The notes: generated by a model from the letters alone, not told the origin. Positions 1-9,351 are shown, counted from the first letter of the stretch. The stretch: 64,000 bases of DNA from Paramixta manurensis (GCF_013285385.1 NZ_CP054212.1:1984001-2048000); one strand, 5' to 3'. Numbers and translations: made by a program.

Positions 1-426
1 GAGTTATTACAGCGATTGCAACAGCATAGCGACCCGCAAACGCTTGCCGCCGACTATAACGCGCTGTTCGTTGGCAGCGATTGCAAAGTGCCGCCTTATG
101 GCTCGCAATGGGAGAATGGCCCGCAAGAAACCGAAGTGCGCCGCTTTTTGCATGCGCGCGGTATGCCGTTAACCGACGCGCCTGCCGACCATTTTGGAGC
201 ATTGTTACTGGCCGCGTCCTGGCTGGAAGACCAGTCAGAAGCCGATGAGATTCAGGCACAAATCACCCTGTTTGATGATTATTTACTGCCATGGTGCGGC
301 GCCTTTCTCGGCAAAACTGAAGCGCATGCGACGACGGTTTTTTATCGTACGCTGGCGGCCATTAGCCGCGAAGCGCTTCAGGCGATGCGTGACGAGCTTG
401 AAGAAGAGGGCGGCGTGGCAGAGTAA
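1..426 (+). CDS. TorD/DmsD-family molybdoenzyme maturation chaperone, 3' part
   Basis: The frame is already open at base 1, so the start lies outside the window and only about 141 C-terminal residues are present. The protein is mostly helical and acidic. It carries the family pattern of an aromatic 'YNALF' stretch, a short 'PPYGS' segment and a later 'D.YLLPW' segment, typical of TorD/DmsD/YcdY chaperones. These cytoplasmic proteins bind the twin-arginine signal or apoprotein of DMSO/TMAO-reductase-type enzymes. The partner should be encoded upstream, outside the window. It is convergent with the next gene, with only 6 bases between the stop codons. Assignment to the superfamily is fairly secure; the particular partner is unknown. 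Confidence 0.8.
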   Translation, partial: ELLQRLQQHSDPQTLAADYNALFVGSDCKVPPYGSQWENGPQETEVRRFLHARGMPLTDAPADHFGALLLAASWLEDQSEADEIQAQITLFDDYLLPWCGAFLGKTEAHATTVFYRTLAAISREALQAMRDELEEEGGVAE

Positions 427-432
427 TCGCCG

Positions 433-1806
433 TCAATAGAGCCAGCCCGGCGCGGCAGAACCAAGTGGCGATGGCCCGCGTGACCAGAGTAGCGGAGTAC
501 CGGGCAGCGATACCGGCGGGCGAAGCCGGTAACCACACCCCCACGGTGTTATTTCTAACTGCTCCAACTCGTCGGCTGCTGGCGCAGGCCCGAGGCCGTG
601 CGGCTGTATTGCATCAGGGTAAGGATGGTCGGTTAACAGGCAGGCGGTACGCGCCAGTGACAAACGGGCGATAAAACCGGTGTGGCGCGCCAGACGTTGA
701 CGCATTCCTTCCAGTACCGCCGCCGCCATCAAATAACCGGTGGCATGATCCAGCGCCTGAACCGGCAGCGGCACCGGCGCATCGCTCATTTTCCACTCAC
801 GTCCTCTGGCCGCAATGCCGCACCCCATCTGAACCAAGCTGTCGAATCCGCGCCGATTACGCCACGGGCCGTTCCAGCCCCAGGCATTCAGGCTAACATC
901 AATCAAACCGGGCGCTAACTTTTGCCGTCGTTCAGCATCATAACCGAGCAAGGTAAGCGCATCTGCCCGATAGCCATGAACCAGCACATCGGCTTGTGCC
1001 AGCAGTGCTTCGAATTGGCTTCTGCCGGTAGCGGATTTTAGATCGAGACGCGCGCAACGTTTACCTGGCGTGATCTCTTCTTCGAGCGTTGGCTCTTCCC
1101 AACTCGGCGGATCGATACGCAACACATCGGCGCCCAATCCGGCCAGAAAGCGCGTGGCGACCGGCCCGGCGATGATGCGGGTCAAATCCAGAACGCGTAC
1201 GCCAAGTAGCGGACGGGCGGTGGGTAAACGCCAGCGTGGTACGGCTGCTTCGGGCGTTAAGCTTTGGTCGATCAACGCTTCACGCGCGACGCTTTGCCCC
1301 TGCGGGTGTTGCTGCCATTCGGCCAGCGTCCGCATTTGCGCCGCACAACCGCCGGCGGTGATAATCGCCTCCTCCAGCGCCTGTTTAGCCTGGCGGCTTA
1401 CCGTGGCCGCCAGGCTTTGACGGTTGGAATGCCGGCCCAGTACGCTCTCCATTGCGGCCCGATGATGAGGGGCGTTGGTATGCAAACGGATCCAACCATC
1501 ACGCGTCGCATAGTCGCCAGCGAACGGGTCCCACGATGGAGGCATGGCGCGCCTGAACGGATGAAAGGTGGAGTGAAACCAACGTGATGCAAGGCGAATA
1601 TCCACCGCAATCGGGCGCGGGTTGCCTGTCAGTTCATTCACTGCCTGTGCCGCCAGCGCGATGCTGGTTGCGGCTAACTCGCTCACCGGATAGGCGGAGC
1701 TCAACGCCTGCTGGCCATTAAGCGTGAACGTCGGTAACGGCGTGTTTGCGTTACGTAATGCGTGCCACATCTGGCGCCAGAGCAGATTAGCGAAAAGGTT
1801 ATCCAT
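433..1806 (-). CDS. CaiB/BaiF-family CoA-transferase, permuted-looking domain order
   Basis: 457 residues, somewhat longer than the usual ~400 of class III CoA-transferases. The segment that normally opens a CaiB protein ('GVRVLDLTRIIAGP...LGADVLRIDPP') lies at about residues 203-235. Residues ~40-125 instead resemble the later part of the family, with a 'GDYATRDGWIRLH' segment typical of the small domain. The order of the two halves therefore looks reversed relative to CaiB or FRC. The family moves CoA between carboxylic acids in the cytoplasm; the substrate here is unknown. The ATG at 1806 is preceded on the minus strand by an AGGAGAA-type ribosome site. It is divergent from the glutamine amidotransferase gene and has no obvious operon partner. 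Confidence 0.8.
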   Translation of the reverse strand: MDNLFANLLWRQMWHALRNANTPLPTFTLNGQQALSSAYPVSELAATSIALAAQAVNELTGNPRPIAVDIRLASRWFHSTFHPFRRAMPPSWDPFAGDYATRDGWIRLHTNAPHHRAAMESVLGRHSNRQSLAATVSRQAKQALEEAIITAGGCAAQMRTLAEWQQHPQGQSVAREALIDQSLTPEAAVPRWRLPTARPLLGVRVLDLTRIIAGPVATRFLAGLGADVLRIDPPSWEEPTLEEEITPGKRCARLDLKSATGRSQFEALLAQADVLVHGYRADALTLLGYDAERRQKLAPGLIDVSLNAWGWNGPWRNRRGFDSLVQMGCGIAARGREWKMSDAPVPLPVQALDHATGYLMAAAVLEGMRQRLARHTGFIARLSLARTACLLTDHPYPDAIQPHGLGPAPAADELEQLEITPWGCGYRLRPPVSLPGTPLLWSRGPSPLGSAAPGWLY

Positions 1807-2002
1807 GCTGTTCTCCTTTCAATTCTCCCATCTTGGCATATGCGCAAAACGGCGACGAGCGGTACGTGTCATTTTCTCTTTTTAACCAAGGACCGAAGAA
1901 AAAGTAATGAGACGCGCGCGCCGGAACCTGTCACACTAACCACCCGACTGCTTCCCTGATGGGAAGCCCCTATTAGGTCATCAACCAGGATAGTGATTCG
2001 GT

Positions 2003-2716
2003 ATGTCTCAGCTTGTTCCACGCCCGTTAGCCATTATTCAACTCGAAACACCCCCCGACGCGGTCAGCGCACTGATCGGCGAACAAACGCAATGGTTTGT
2101 CGACGCGCTACAACTTCAACCGGAAGATTATTTGGTGGTGCGCCCGCATCTGGGCGAAACATTACCCAACGATCGGCAGATTAGCGCCGCGATCCTCAGC
2201 GGTTCCTGGGCGATGGTGACCGATCACGCCGAGTGGAGTGAGCGTACCGCCGCCTGGATACGGGCGGTGATCGACAGTCAACTCCCTGTGTTGGGGGTAT
2301 GTTATGGGCATCAGCTAATGTCGTATGCGCTCGGCGGCACGGTGGCGGATAATCCACACGGCTGGGAGCGCGGTTTATTACCGGTGGAACGCATCACGAC
2401 GGCGGGCGAGGATCCCTTACTTGCGGCGCTACCGCCGCAGTTTTCCGCTTGGTTATCTCATCGCCAATCGGTGGTTAAAGCGCCGCCGGGGGCGCAAGTA
2501 TTGGCGCGTTCAGCGCTGGATAACTGCCAAATTATACGTTACAGCCCGCGGGCGCTTTCGCTGCAATTTCACCCGGAGTTTAACCGGACGATTATGACCG
2601 CCTGTCTGCCGGGCGAGTGCGCTGATGATGGCGCCAACCTAACCGGGCCGGATTGGGCGCGCGAATTACTGTTACGTTTTTGGCAACAGGCGCGTCCTCA
2701 ACAAGCCAGCGCTTGA
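2003..2716 (+). CDS. Class I glutamine amidotransferase (GATase1) protein
   Basis: 237 residues. The nucleophile-elbow motif 'GVCYGHQL' places Cys100, and 'FHPEF' supplies His190 and Glu192, so the amidotransferase triad is complete. The family is like the stand-alone GMP-synthase-glutaminase type (YfeJ-like) or gamma-glutamyl hydrolases. These release ammonia from glutamine or cut gamma-glutamyl amides in the cytoplasm. There is no fused synthase domain. The gene is monocistronic. A 7-bp stem (1950-1956 with 1961-1967, loop TGAT) lies in its upstream region. The acceptor is not predictable from neighbours. Confidence 0.85.
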   Translation: MSQLVPRPLAIIQLETPPDAVSALIGEQTQWFVDALQLQPEDYLVVRPHLGETLPNDRQISAAILSGSWAMVTDHAEWSERTAAWIRAVIDSQLPVLGVCYGHQLMSYALGGTVADNPHGWERGLLPVERITTAGEDPLLAALPPQFSAWLSHRQSVVKAPPGAQVLARSALDNCQIIRYSPRALSLQFHPEFNRTIMTACLPGECADDGANLTGPDWARELLLRFWQQARPQQASA

Positions 2717-2904
2717 TCTGCGTGGCGTGGGCAGGGATAACTTGCTCCGCCATGCCCTGTTGTTCTGCCATCTCCCTTTTCCCCGATTATTTCCGGCGAC
2801 TTCACAGTTTCCCCCGGTGCTATCTGACATCCTCCGTTTTATCACTCATGTTAATAGTGAGTTATTTATTTGTTAAAACCGGTTGGATTAACAGGAGAAA
2901 CACC

Positions 2905-4425
2905 ATGCGTTACGCCTATCCAGGTCAGAAAGATTCGCTGATTACTTTGCAACAGCGCTATGGCAACTTCATTAACGGTGAATTTGTTCCGCCAGTAAAC
3001 GGGGCGTATTTTACTAACACCTCGCCGGTTAATGGTTCAGTCATTGGTGAATTTCCGCGTTCTGACAAAGATGATATTGAGAAAGCCCTTGATGCGGCCC
3101 ATGCGGCAGCGGAGAGTTGGGGAAAAACATCGGTACAAGAGCGCTCTCTGGCGTTGTTGAAAATTGCCGATCGACTCGAACAGAACCTTGAGCGTATTGC
3201 GGTAAATGAAACCTGGGATAACGGCAAACCAGTACGTGAAACGCTGGCGGCGGATTTACCGTTGGCTGTCGATCATTTCCGTTATTTTGCCGGCTGCTTA
3301 CGCGCCCAAGAGGGCACCTCGGCAGAAATTGATGAATTCACTGCCGCCTACCATTTTCATGAGCCGTTAGGCGTGGTGGGGCAGATTATTCCGTGGAACT
3401 TCCCGCTGTTAATGGCCGCCTGGAAACTGGCACCCGCCATTGGCGCGGGCAACTGCGTGGTACTGAAGCCCGCCGAGCAAACGCCGCTCTCAATCACGCT
3501 ATTTGTGGAATTGATTAACGATTTACTGCCGCCGGGCGTGATTAATGTGGTACACGGCTACGGGCGCGAAGCGGGTGAAGCGCTGGCGTCAAACCCACGG
3601 ATCGCCAAGATCGCCTTTACTGGTTCAACCGCCACCGGCGGACATATTCTGGAACTGGCGGCGAAGAGTTTGATTCCCTCCACCGTCGAACTGGGCGGCA
3701 AATCGCCGAATATCTTCTTCGAAGATATTATGCAGGCGGAAGCATCCTTTATCGAAAAAGCGGCGGAAGGCGTGGTGCTGGGCTTCCTCAATCAGGGCGA
3801 AGTCTGTACCTGCCCATCGCGCGCATTGGTGCAGGAGTCAATATACGAACCCTTTATGGCGGCGGTACTAAAACGTATTAAAACCATCAAACGCGGCGAT
3901 CCGATGGATAGCGAAACCATGGTTGGCGCGCAGGCGTCGCAGCAGCAGTTTGATAAGATCTTGTCCTACCTGGAGATTGCCCAGCAAGAGGGGGCGGAAG
4001 TGCTGACCGGCGGCGGTATTGAGCAATTGAGCGATGAATTAAACGGCGGTTATTACATTCAGCCAACGCTATTAAAAGGCCACAACGGCATGCGTGTGTT
4101 CCAGGAGGAGATTTTTGGGCCGGTGGTGGGGATCACCACTTTCAAAGATGAAGCGGAAGCCATCGCAATTGCTAATGACTCAATCTACGGGCTTGGCGCC
4201 GGGGTATGGACGCGGGATATTAACCGGGCATACCGCGTTGGGCGTGCGATTAAAGCCGGGCGGGTATGGACCAACTGCTACCATCTGTATCCGGCTCATG
4301 CGGCGTTTGGCGGCTATAAAAAATCGGGGATTGGTCGTGAGACCCATAAGATGATGTTGGACCATTATCAGCAGACCAAAAATTTGTTGGTAAGTTATAG
4401 CATCCAGCCATTAGGCTTCTTCTAA
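2905..4425 (+). CDS. NAD(P)-dependent aldehyde dehydrogenase, AldB/ExaC type
   Basis: 506 residues from the ATG at 2905, which follows an AGGAG ribosome site at 2893-2897. The open frame extends further upstream, but without family sequence. Aldehyde dehydrogenase landmarks are present: 'PWNFP' at ~163-167, catalytic Glu262 in 'VELGGKSPN', and nucleophile Cys301 in 'NQGEVCTCPSR'. The last has the double cysteine typical of AldB/ExaC-like enzymes. It oxidises short aldehydes to acids in the cytoplasm. It stands alone and ends in a strong hairpin shared with the convergent MFS gene. The physiological substrate is not given by context. Confidence 0.92.
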   Translation: MRYAYPGQKDSLITLQQRYGNFINGEFVPPVNGAYFTNTSPVNGSVIGEFPRSDKDDIEKALDAAHAAAESWGKTSVQERSLALLKIADRLEQNLERIAVNETWDNGKPVRETLAADLPLAVDHFRYFAGCLRAQEGTSAEIDEFTAAYHFHEPLGVVGQIIPWNFPLLMAAWKLAPAIGAGNCVVLKPAEQTPLSITLFVELINDLLPPGVINVVHGYGREAGEALASNPRIAKIAFTGSTATGGHILELAAKSLIPSTVELGGKSPNIFFEDIMQAEASFIEKAAEGVVLGFLNQGEVCTCPSRALVQESIYEPFMAAVLKRIKTIKRGDPMDSETMVGAQASQQQFDKILSYLEIAQQEGAEVLTGGGIEQLSDELNGGYYIQPTLLKGHNGMRVFQEEIFGPVVGITTFKDEAEAIAIANDSIYGLGAGVWTRDINRAYRVGRAIKAGRVWTNCYHLYPAHAAFGGYKKSGIGRETHKMMLDHYQQTKNLLVSYSIQPLGFF

Positions 4426-4434
4426 ACCTGTGGT

Positions 4435-4459
4435 TCTCGCCCCTGGTTCAGGGGCGAGA
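4435..4459. terminator. Hairpin between convergent genes
   Basis: An 11-bp perfect stem (4435-4445 with 4449-4459, arms TCTCGCCCCTG/CAGGGGCGAGA) with a GTT loop lies 10 bases after the aldehyde dehydrogenase stop. There is no long T run on either side. It can serve both convergent genes, although the missing U tract leaves its efficiency uncertain. Confidence 0.65.
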
Positions 4460-4488
4460 GAGGCCGTTTACATCTGATCTTACTGTGG

Positions 4489-5799
4489 TTACCGGTTAAC
4501 TAACTTCGCCGGCAATGCGACCACCAACAACGAACTCAGCAATAAACAGACGGCAAAGACCCATAATGCGCCGCCGCTACTGCCGGTTAAATCCAATGCC
4601 AGACCCATAATCGAATTACTCACCAAACCGGCGATATTGGCCACTGAACAAGCCAACGCGAAACCGGTTGCCGCAGCGGTGCCTTTCAGAAAGGTGCCGG
4701 GCAGGCTGAAAAACACCGGGACCGCGCCAATGATCGCCGCCTGCGCAATTGAGAACAGCAGCACAGTGGCGAACACGTTATGCGAGAAAAAGGTACTGAC
4801 CCCCATCGACACCGCGCCAATAATAAAAGGCACAATAATATGCCAGCGGCGCTCGCGGAAGCGGTCAGAACTGGCACCGATAAACAGCATACCAAACAGC
4901 GCGGCGATGCTGGGCAGTGCGGTCAGCATCCCAATATGGCTAATATCGGTGACTCCGGCATTTTTAATAAAAGTCGGCATCCAGAAGCCCATTGCGTAGG
5001 CACTCAGTAGAATCGAGAAATCGATACCGCCCAGCATCCACACTTTCAGGTTAAAAAAGCCATCACGGAAGTGATGTTTGGCATGGCTGGCCTCAGCATC
5101 ATCGCTATCCAGTTCACGGGCTACCTGCGCTTTCTCACTCTCACTCAGCCACGCGGCTTTCTCCACCGTATCCGGCAACACCCAAAATGTCAGTACGCCC
5201 AGTAACATGCTGGGGATCCCCTCCAGCAAGAACAGCCATTGCCAGCCATGCATACCGTGGGTTTGATCGAAATTCGACATGATCCAGCCGGAAAGCGGGC
5301 CGCCAATCACGCTGGAGAGCGGCAGGCCGATCATAAACAGCGCAATGATGCGGCTACGGCGATACGAGGGAAACCATTTCGTCAGATAGAACAGCACGCC
5401 GGGCAGGAAACCGGCCTCCGCGACGCCGAGGAAAAAGCGAATCACGTAAAACTGCATCGGCGTGGTGACAAACAGGGTGCCTGCCGAGAGCAGCCCCCAA
5501 GTGATCATAATCCGTGCGATCCACATCCGCGCGCCAACGCGCTGCAAGATCAGGTTACTTGGCACTTCAAACAGAATATAACCCACGAAAAATAACCCGG
5601 CGCCGAAGCCGAAGGCGGCCTCGCTTAATTGTAACTGGCTGGCCATTTGCAACTTAGCAAGACCGATATTGATTCGGTCCAGATAGGCGGCCAAATAGCA
5701 AAGGCACAGAAAAGGAATCAGCTTCCAGGTGATTTTACGATAAATCGCCTGTGAGCCTTCTGCCGTAATGGCAGACGTGCGGGTGAAAACAACAGTCAT
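4489..5799 (-). CDS. nicT: MFS transporter, anion:cation symporter type; probable nicotinate-pathway permease
   Basis: 436 residues from the ATG at 5799, which has a GGAG-type site just upstream; an in-frame ATG further upstream lacks family sequence. Twelve hydrophobic segments are visible. The N-terminal 'YLDRINIGLAKLQM' motif is characteristic of the phthalate/tartrate/glucarate ACS family. It is the last gene of the leftward nicC-D-E-F unit, about 96 bases after nicF. In the established Pseudomonas putida nic cluster an MFS carrier (NicT) holds the same position. It probably imports nicotinate or a hydroxylated derivative across the inner membrane. The family is certain; the substrate is inferred from position. 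Confidence 0.75.
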   Translation of the reverse strand: MTVVFTRTSAITAEGSQAIYRKITWKLIPFLCLCYLAAYLDRINIGLAKLQMASQLQLSEAAFGFGAGLFFVGYILFEVPSNLILQRVGARMWIARIMITWGLLSAGTLFVTTPMQFYVIRFFLGVAEAGFLPGVLFYLTKWFPSYRRSRIIALFMIGLPLSSVIGGPLSGWIMSNFDQTHGMHGWQWLFLLEGIPSMLLGVLTFWVLPDTVEKAAWLSESEKAQVARELDSDDAEASHAKHHFRDGFFNLKVWMLGGIDFSILLSAYAMGFWMPTFIKNAGVTDISHIGMLTALPSIAALFGMLFIGASSDRFRERRWHIIVPFIIGAVSMGVSTFFSHNVFATVLLFSIAQAAIIGAVPVFFSLPGTFLKGTAAATGFALACSVANIAGLVSNSIMGLALDLTGSSGGALWVFAVCLLLSSLLVVALPAKLVNR

Positions 5800-5895
5800 A
5801 GCTTTGTCTCCGGACGCGATGTTGTGGCCCAGTGTGGGCGGGTGCTTTTGGATATAAATATTGTTATGCAGCACTCCGTGCAGGTGATTCCCTCC

Positions 5896-6537
5896 CTAAC
5901 GGCGGGAGGAAAATTGTCCGAGATAGTCGAGCGCGGCGGTTTTACTCACCACGTCGCCATATTTGCTGTCGATATCAAACAAATTGGCGTGATGCGGTTC
6001 ATCATGGCGATCGCCCACGCATTCGCGTACCACGATGGGACGAAAGCCGTGCTGTAACGCATCGACCGCCGTCGCGCGCACACAGCCGCTGGTGGAACAA
6101 CCGGCGATAATGACCGTATCAATGCCTTCACTCACCAGTAACGACGCCAGCGCACTGCCAAAAAACGCGCTGGCATACTGTTTACTCACCACCACCTCGT
6201 CAGGGAGTGGCGCCACTGGCGGGCAGAACGCCGCCAGCGGGTTTCCTTCCACCATATCGCGCATCACCGGCGCCTTTTTCACCCACACGCCACCATCACG
6301 CTGATGCTGTGCGTGGTAGCGAATATTGGTATGGATCACCGGTATTGACGAGCGGCGGGCCTGCGCCAACAGACTTTCGGCTTCCGCCACCGCGCTGACC
6401 ACGCCCGGCGCATAGAGCGGCGCGCCCGGCGTGGTGTATCCCTGCATAAAGTCGACCATCAGCAGTGCCGGACGCACGCCGAAACCGAGGCGATTTCCCC
6501 AAACGCCTAGGTAGTTATCCGCTGCGGATGTGCTCAT
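5896..6537 (-). CDS. nicF: Maleamate amidohydrolase (isochorismatase/cysteine hydrolase fold)
   Basis: 213 residues, the length known for NicF. The cysteine-hydrolase triad can be read: Asp29 in 'LMVDFMQG', Lys119 in 'VVSKQYASAF' and Cys152 in 'CSTSGCVRATA'. Family knowledge: it hydrolyses maleamate to maleate and ammonia in the late aerobic nicotinate pathway. The start is supported by an AAGGAGG site nine bases upstream. It lies 9 bases after the nicE stop and is transcribed with nicC-D-E. N-carbamoylsarcosine amidase is a relative, but the flanking nicE, nicD and nicC genes make maleamate much more likely. Confidence 0.9.
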   Translation of the reverse strand: MSTSAADNYLGVWGNRLGFGVRPALLMVDFMQGYTTPGAPLYAPGVVSAVAEAESLLAQARRSSIPVIHTNIRYHAQHQRDGGVWVKKAPVMRDMVEGNPLAAFCPPVAPLPDEVVVSKQYASAFFGSALASLLVSEGIDTVIIAGCSTSGCVRATAVDALQHGFRPIVVRECVGDRHDEPHHANLFDIDSKYGDVVSKTAALDYLGQFSSRR

Positions 6538-6546
6538 TGCGCCTCC

Positions 6547-7299
6547 TTAATATGCGCCAGAGAGCAGGGCGCCTGCGCCAGGCACCACCGCCTCTAGCTC
6601 TAAGGCTTTCAGCATGGCGTAAGTGGTGGCAATAGCGGCGGTCACCACCGGTTTACCGGTTTGTGCTTCCACCGTTGCCACCGCGGGCAGTGACGGCATC
6701 TGTACGCAAGCCGAGAGCACTATCGCATCGACATCGGTGGTATCCAGCCCGGCGACAATGGCGGGCAGTTTTGCCGGATCGTGACGCGCAACGTCGAGGT
6801 TGTTTGGGATCTCCAGCGCGTGCCACACGCTGACCTCAATCCCTTCATGGCGGATATAATCCACCACCATTTCGGTGAGCGGTTTCATATAAGGCGCTAC
6901 CAGCGCGATGCGTTTTGCCCCCAATACTTTCAGGCCATCGACCAGCGCCCCGGCGCTGGAAATAACCGGCGCGGCCGCGTTATTTTCGCGCGTGACCGCG
7001 GCCAAACGTTGTTGTGATTCACGGTGATAGCCGCGCCCCATCGACATAATCGCCACCAGACAGGCATAACCCAACACGTCGACCTGCGCGTCGGAGAGTT
7101 CCAGCGCGCAACGATCAGACTCTTTATCCATCGCCGCCAGCTCCTCTTTGGTGACGTGCTTCATGCGCATCCGGCTGGAGTGAAAAGTAAAGCGTTCCGG
7201 GCGAATAAGCTGACGCGCCGTCAGCATCGCCGGAATTTCGGTTTCCATGGTGATATTGGAACTGGGCACAATTTGCCCGATACGATAAAGCGTGCTCAT
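6547..7299 (-). CDS. nicE: Maleate cis-trans isomerase (Asp/Glu racemase superfamily)
   Basis: 250 residues. The two catalytic cysteines of the superfamily are visible: Cys80 in 'LGYACLVAIMSMG' and Cys198 in 'VLSACVQMPS'. The enzyme converts maleate to fumarate, the last step of aerobic nicotinate breakdown, which then enters the citrate cycle. Its ATG overlaps the nicD stop as ATGA, indicating translational coupling. Aryl-malonate decarboxylase and hydantoin racemase share the fold, but the neighbouring nicF and nicD support maleate isomerase. Confidence 0.9.
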   Translation of the reverse strand: MSTLYRIGQIVPSSNITMETEIPAMLTARQLIRPERFTFHSSRMRMKHVTKEELAAMDKESDRCALELSDAQVDVLGYACLVAIMSMGRGYHRESQQRLAAVTRENNAAAPVISSAGALVDGLKVLGAKRIALVAPYMKPLTEMVVDYIRHEGIEVSVWHALEIPNNLDVARHDPAKLPAIVAGLDTTDVDAIVLSACVQMPSLPAVATVEAQTGKPVVTAAIATTYAMLKALELEAVVPGAGALLSGAY

Positions 7300-8117
7300 A
7301 GGTGTGCTCCGGGGGTTAGCGGCTGTCCGTAGAAAGTGCCAAAGGCGGCGAAAAATCCGTCAAAATCATCCCATGGGATCATGTGACCGGCGTTGGCGGC
7401 ATGGGTGATTTCAATGGTCGGCAATAGCGTGCGAATCTCAGCTTCATCTTCCGGCTGGATCACACCGCCTTTACCTGCTGCCATCAGCAAGGTTTTGGCC
7501 GGTAGCTGAGGGAAATATTGATGAATATCGAGCTGGTGAAAATCGTCATAGGCACGGCGAATCGCCGGTTCATAGCAGGTATGCAGCCATTCGGCGCGTA
7601 AGTTACGCTGCACCTCGCTCCAGGTCGGGCAGTATTCGCGCATCGCCTCGCCGCTGATACCACTTAGCGACTGACGGATGGAGTCGACATACCACGGCCA
7701 TTTGCCCGGATACGCGCGCCGGCCCGGCCCGGAAACCGGCGGGTCGATTAACGCCAGGCTGAGCACTGGCGCGGGCTGCAGCACCGCCGCGCGCATAATA
7801 AAGCGGGCGCCCATTGAGTGACCCAGCAGATGATAATTCTGCAACCCTAACGCGGCGGCAAAGGCATTAATATCTTCCGCACAGCTTTCGGTGCCGTAAT
7901 CCAGCCCTTCACCGCTGGAGGAGAGGCCGCGCCCGCGCACGTCCAGCACCCAGGTATCGAAGTGCTGGCCAAACACCTCGGCGACAAAGCCCCAAGTGAT
8001 GGCCGGGCTGGTAATGCCGGGGATCAGTAACAGCGCCGGTCCGCTGCCGCCGTAGCGCAAATAGTGTTGGCGAATACCGTTGGCCTGTACATTGCCGCCA
8101 TAGAGGAACGTACTCAT
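7296..8117 (-). CDS. nicD: N-formylmaleamate deformylase (alpha/beta hydrolase)
   Basis: 273 residues from the ATG at 8117, which overlaps the nicC stop as ATGA. A longer upstream in-frame extension lies inside nicC and is not needed. The triad reads Ser101 in 'LLGHSMGAR', Asp125 in 'LIDPP' and His245 in 'NAGHMIPW', matching by position what I recall for the P. putida enzyme. NicD cleaves the formyl group from N-formylmaleamate, the ring-opening product of NicX, giving maleamate and formate. It is a cytoplasmic enzyme and is coupled at both ends to nicC and nicE. Confidence 0.9.
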   Translation of the reverse strand: MSTFLYGGNVQANGIRQHYLRYGGSGPALLLIPGITSPAITWGFVAEVFGQHFDTWVLDVRGRGLSSSGEGLDYGTESCAEDINAFAAALGLQNYHLLGHSMGARFIMRAAVLQPAPVLSLALIDPPVSGPGRRAYPGKWPWYVDSIRQSLSGISGEAMREYCPTWSEVQRNLRAEWLHTCYEPAIRRAYDDFHQLDIHQYFPQLPAKTLLMAAGKGGVIQPEDEAEIRTLLPTIEITHAANAGHMIPWDDFDGFFAAFGTFYGQPLTPGAHL

Positions 8118-9262
8118 GCGGCGTTCTCCGATTTCAGCGGATGGCTGTACAGGTCGTAACCGTAGACCCATGCCGGATCTTCTTGCGTGCGCAGGAACGT
8201 ATTGGCATTGGATACCGCTTGTACGCGTGAGGCGCGCTCTTTGCGGTTGCTCTCGTACAATTTAAAGGCGGTACTGTAATCGTTAAGCCCGGTTTCCTGT
8301 AGGCAGCGCGTGAGCATTGCGGCGTCTTCAATCGCCATCGCCGCGCCCTGCGCCATATGCGGTTTCATCGGATGGCAGGCATCGCCTAATAGCACTATGC
8401 GGCCTTCGCTCCACAGCGGAAGCGGTTTACGGTTCAGCAGCGGCCATTTCGTCACTTGCTCGCTGCTTTCAATCAACGCCTGCACTACCGGATGATAATT
8501 GGCGAAGGCTTCATACATCTCTTCACGGCTGCTGGGCACGAAACTGCCCTGGAAATCCCATGCCGGGTGCGGTACGCCGGAAACGTAATAGTATTCGTCG
8601 CGCTTGCCGGTGGTGTAATAGACCATCAGATGACGATCTTCCGACCACCATTTCACACAATCCTCAAAGTTGAGGTTATATTTCGCCAGTTGCTCGCCGC
8701 GAATCAGCGCGCGGTGCGCAACCCAGCCGCTGTAGCTTGGCGCTTCCGGGCCCAGCAAATGCTCGCGCAGTTTTGAGTTGATCCCATCGGCGCCAATCAC
8801 AATATCCACCCGGGTTTCACTGCCGTCGGTAAAGCGCAGCAGCACCTCGCTGCCGCTGTCTTCGACCGATTGCAGGCATTTGCCGAAATGGATGCTCTCC
8901 GGTTTTATTGCCGTCATCTGCAAGGCTTGCAAATCGCCACGGTGCACCGTGACATAGGCGGCGCCATATTCGCGCCGTGCGAACTGCCCGAGAGGGATAC
9001 GGGAGAGGTAATCGCCGGTATCGGCATCGCGGCTAAACCAGAAATCGGGATGAGAAGCCATGGCTTCCAGCGGTTTCTCAATACCAATCTGTCGAAAAAT
9101 CTTCAGTACATTTGGCCCCATATGGATACCGGCGCCGAGACGGGAAAACGACGGGCTCTGCTCATAGAGATCCACCTGAAAACCGGCTTTTTGCAGCAGG
9201 GCTGCGGCGGCAGCGCCGCCTAAACCGGCACCAATAACGGCAATTTTTTGCTGACTACTCAT
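8114..9262 (-). CDS. nicC: 6-hydroxynicotinate 3-monooxygenase (FAD-dependent)
   Basis: 382 residues, the family length. The N-terminal dinucleotide motif 'IAVIGAGLGGAAAA' (residues 7-20) and the 'GDACHPMKPHMAQGAAMAIED' FAD-ribityl segment (near 290) identify a class A aromatic hydroxylase. NicC performs decarboxylative hydroxylation of 6-hydroxynicotinate to 2,5-dihydroxypyridine using NADH and O2. It is the first gene of the leftward nicCDEF(T) unit and faces nicX across a 337-bp region with palindromic sites. Salicylate hydroxylases are the closest alternative, but the neighbours settle the role. Confidence 0.9.
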   Translation of the reverse strand: MSSQQKIAVIGAGLGGAAAAALLQKAGFQVDLYEQSPSFSRLGAGIHMGPNVLKIFRQIGIEKPLEAMASHPDFWFSRDADTGDYLSRIPLGQFARREYGAAYVTVHRGDLQALQMTAIKPESIHFGKCLQSVEDSGSEVLLRFTDGSETRVDIVIGADGINSKLREHLLGPEAPSYSGWVAHRALIRGEQLAKYNLNFEDCVKWWSEDRHLMVYYTTGKRDEYYYVSGVPHPAWDFQGSFVPSSREEMYEAFANYHPVVQALIESSEQVTKWPLLNRKPLPLWSEGRIVLLGDACHPMKPHMAQGAAMAIEDAAMLTRCLQETGLNDYSTAFKLYESNRKERASRVQAVSNANTFLRTQEDPAWVYGYDLYSHPLKSENAA

Positions 9263-9339
9263 GGCATTTCCTCAAATCCAGTCCAGTGAAAACGTTTATT
9301 TAGCGAGCGATGAGGTGTTCATCATTTGCGCTAATTTAA

Positions 9340-9351
9340 AGTGTGTACACT
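9340..9351. promoter_or_regulatory. Inverted repeat AGTGT-GT-ACACT in the nicC-nicX intergenic region
   Basis: Five-base perfect arms around a two-base centre (12 bp), containing the perfect octamer GTGTACAC, lie about 78 bases upstream of the nicC start and in AT-rich surroundings. With the second TGTACA-centred palindrome nearer nicX, it is a good candidate operator for the MarR-family NicR encoded downstream. Binding is inferred; the palindrome is directly visible. Confidence 0.5.

Noticed and set aside
2653..2904. An N-terminal extension of the aldehyde dehydrogenase in the same open frame
   Set aside because: The extra ~84 residues overlap the previous gene and lack family sequence, whereas an AGGAG site precedes the ATG at 2905.
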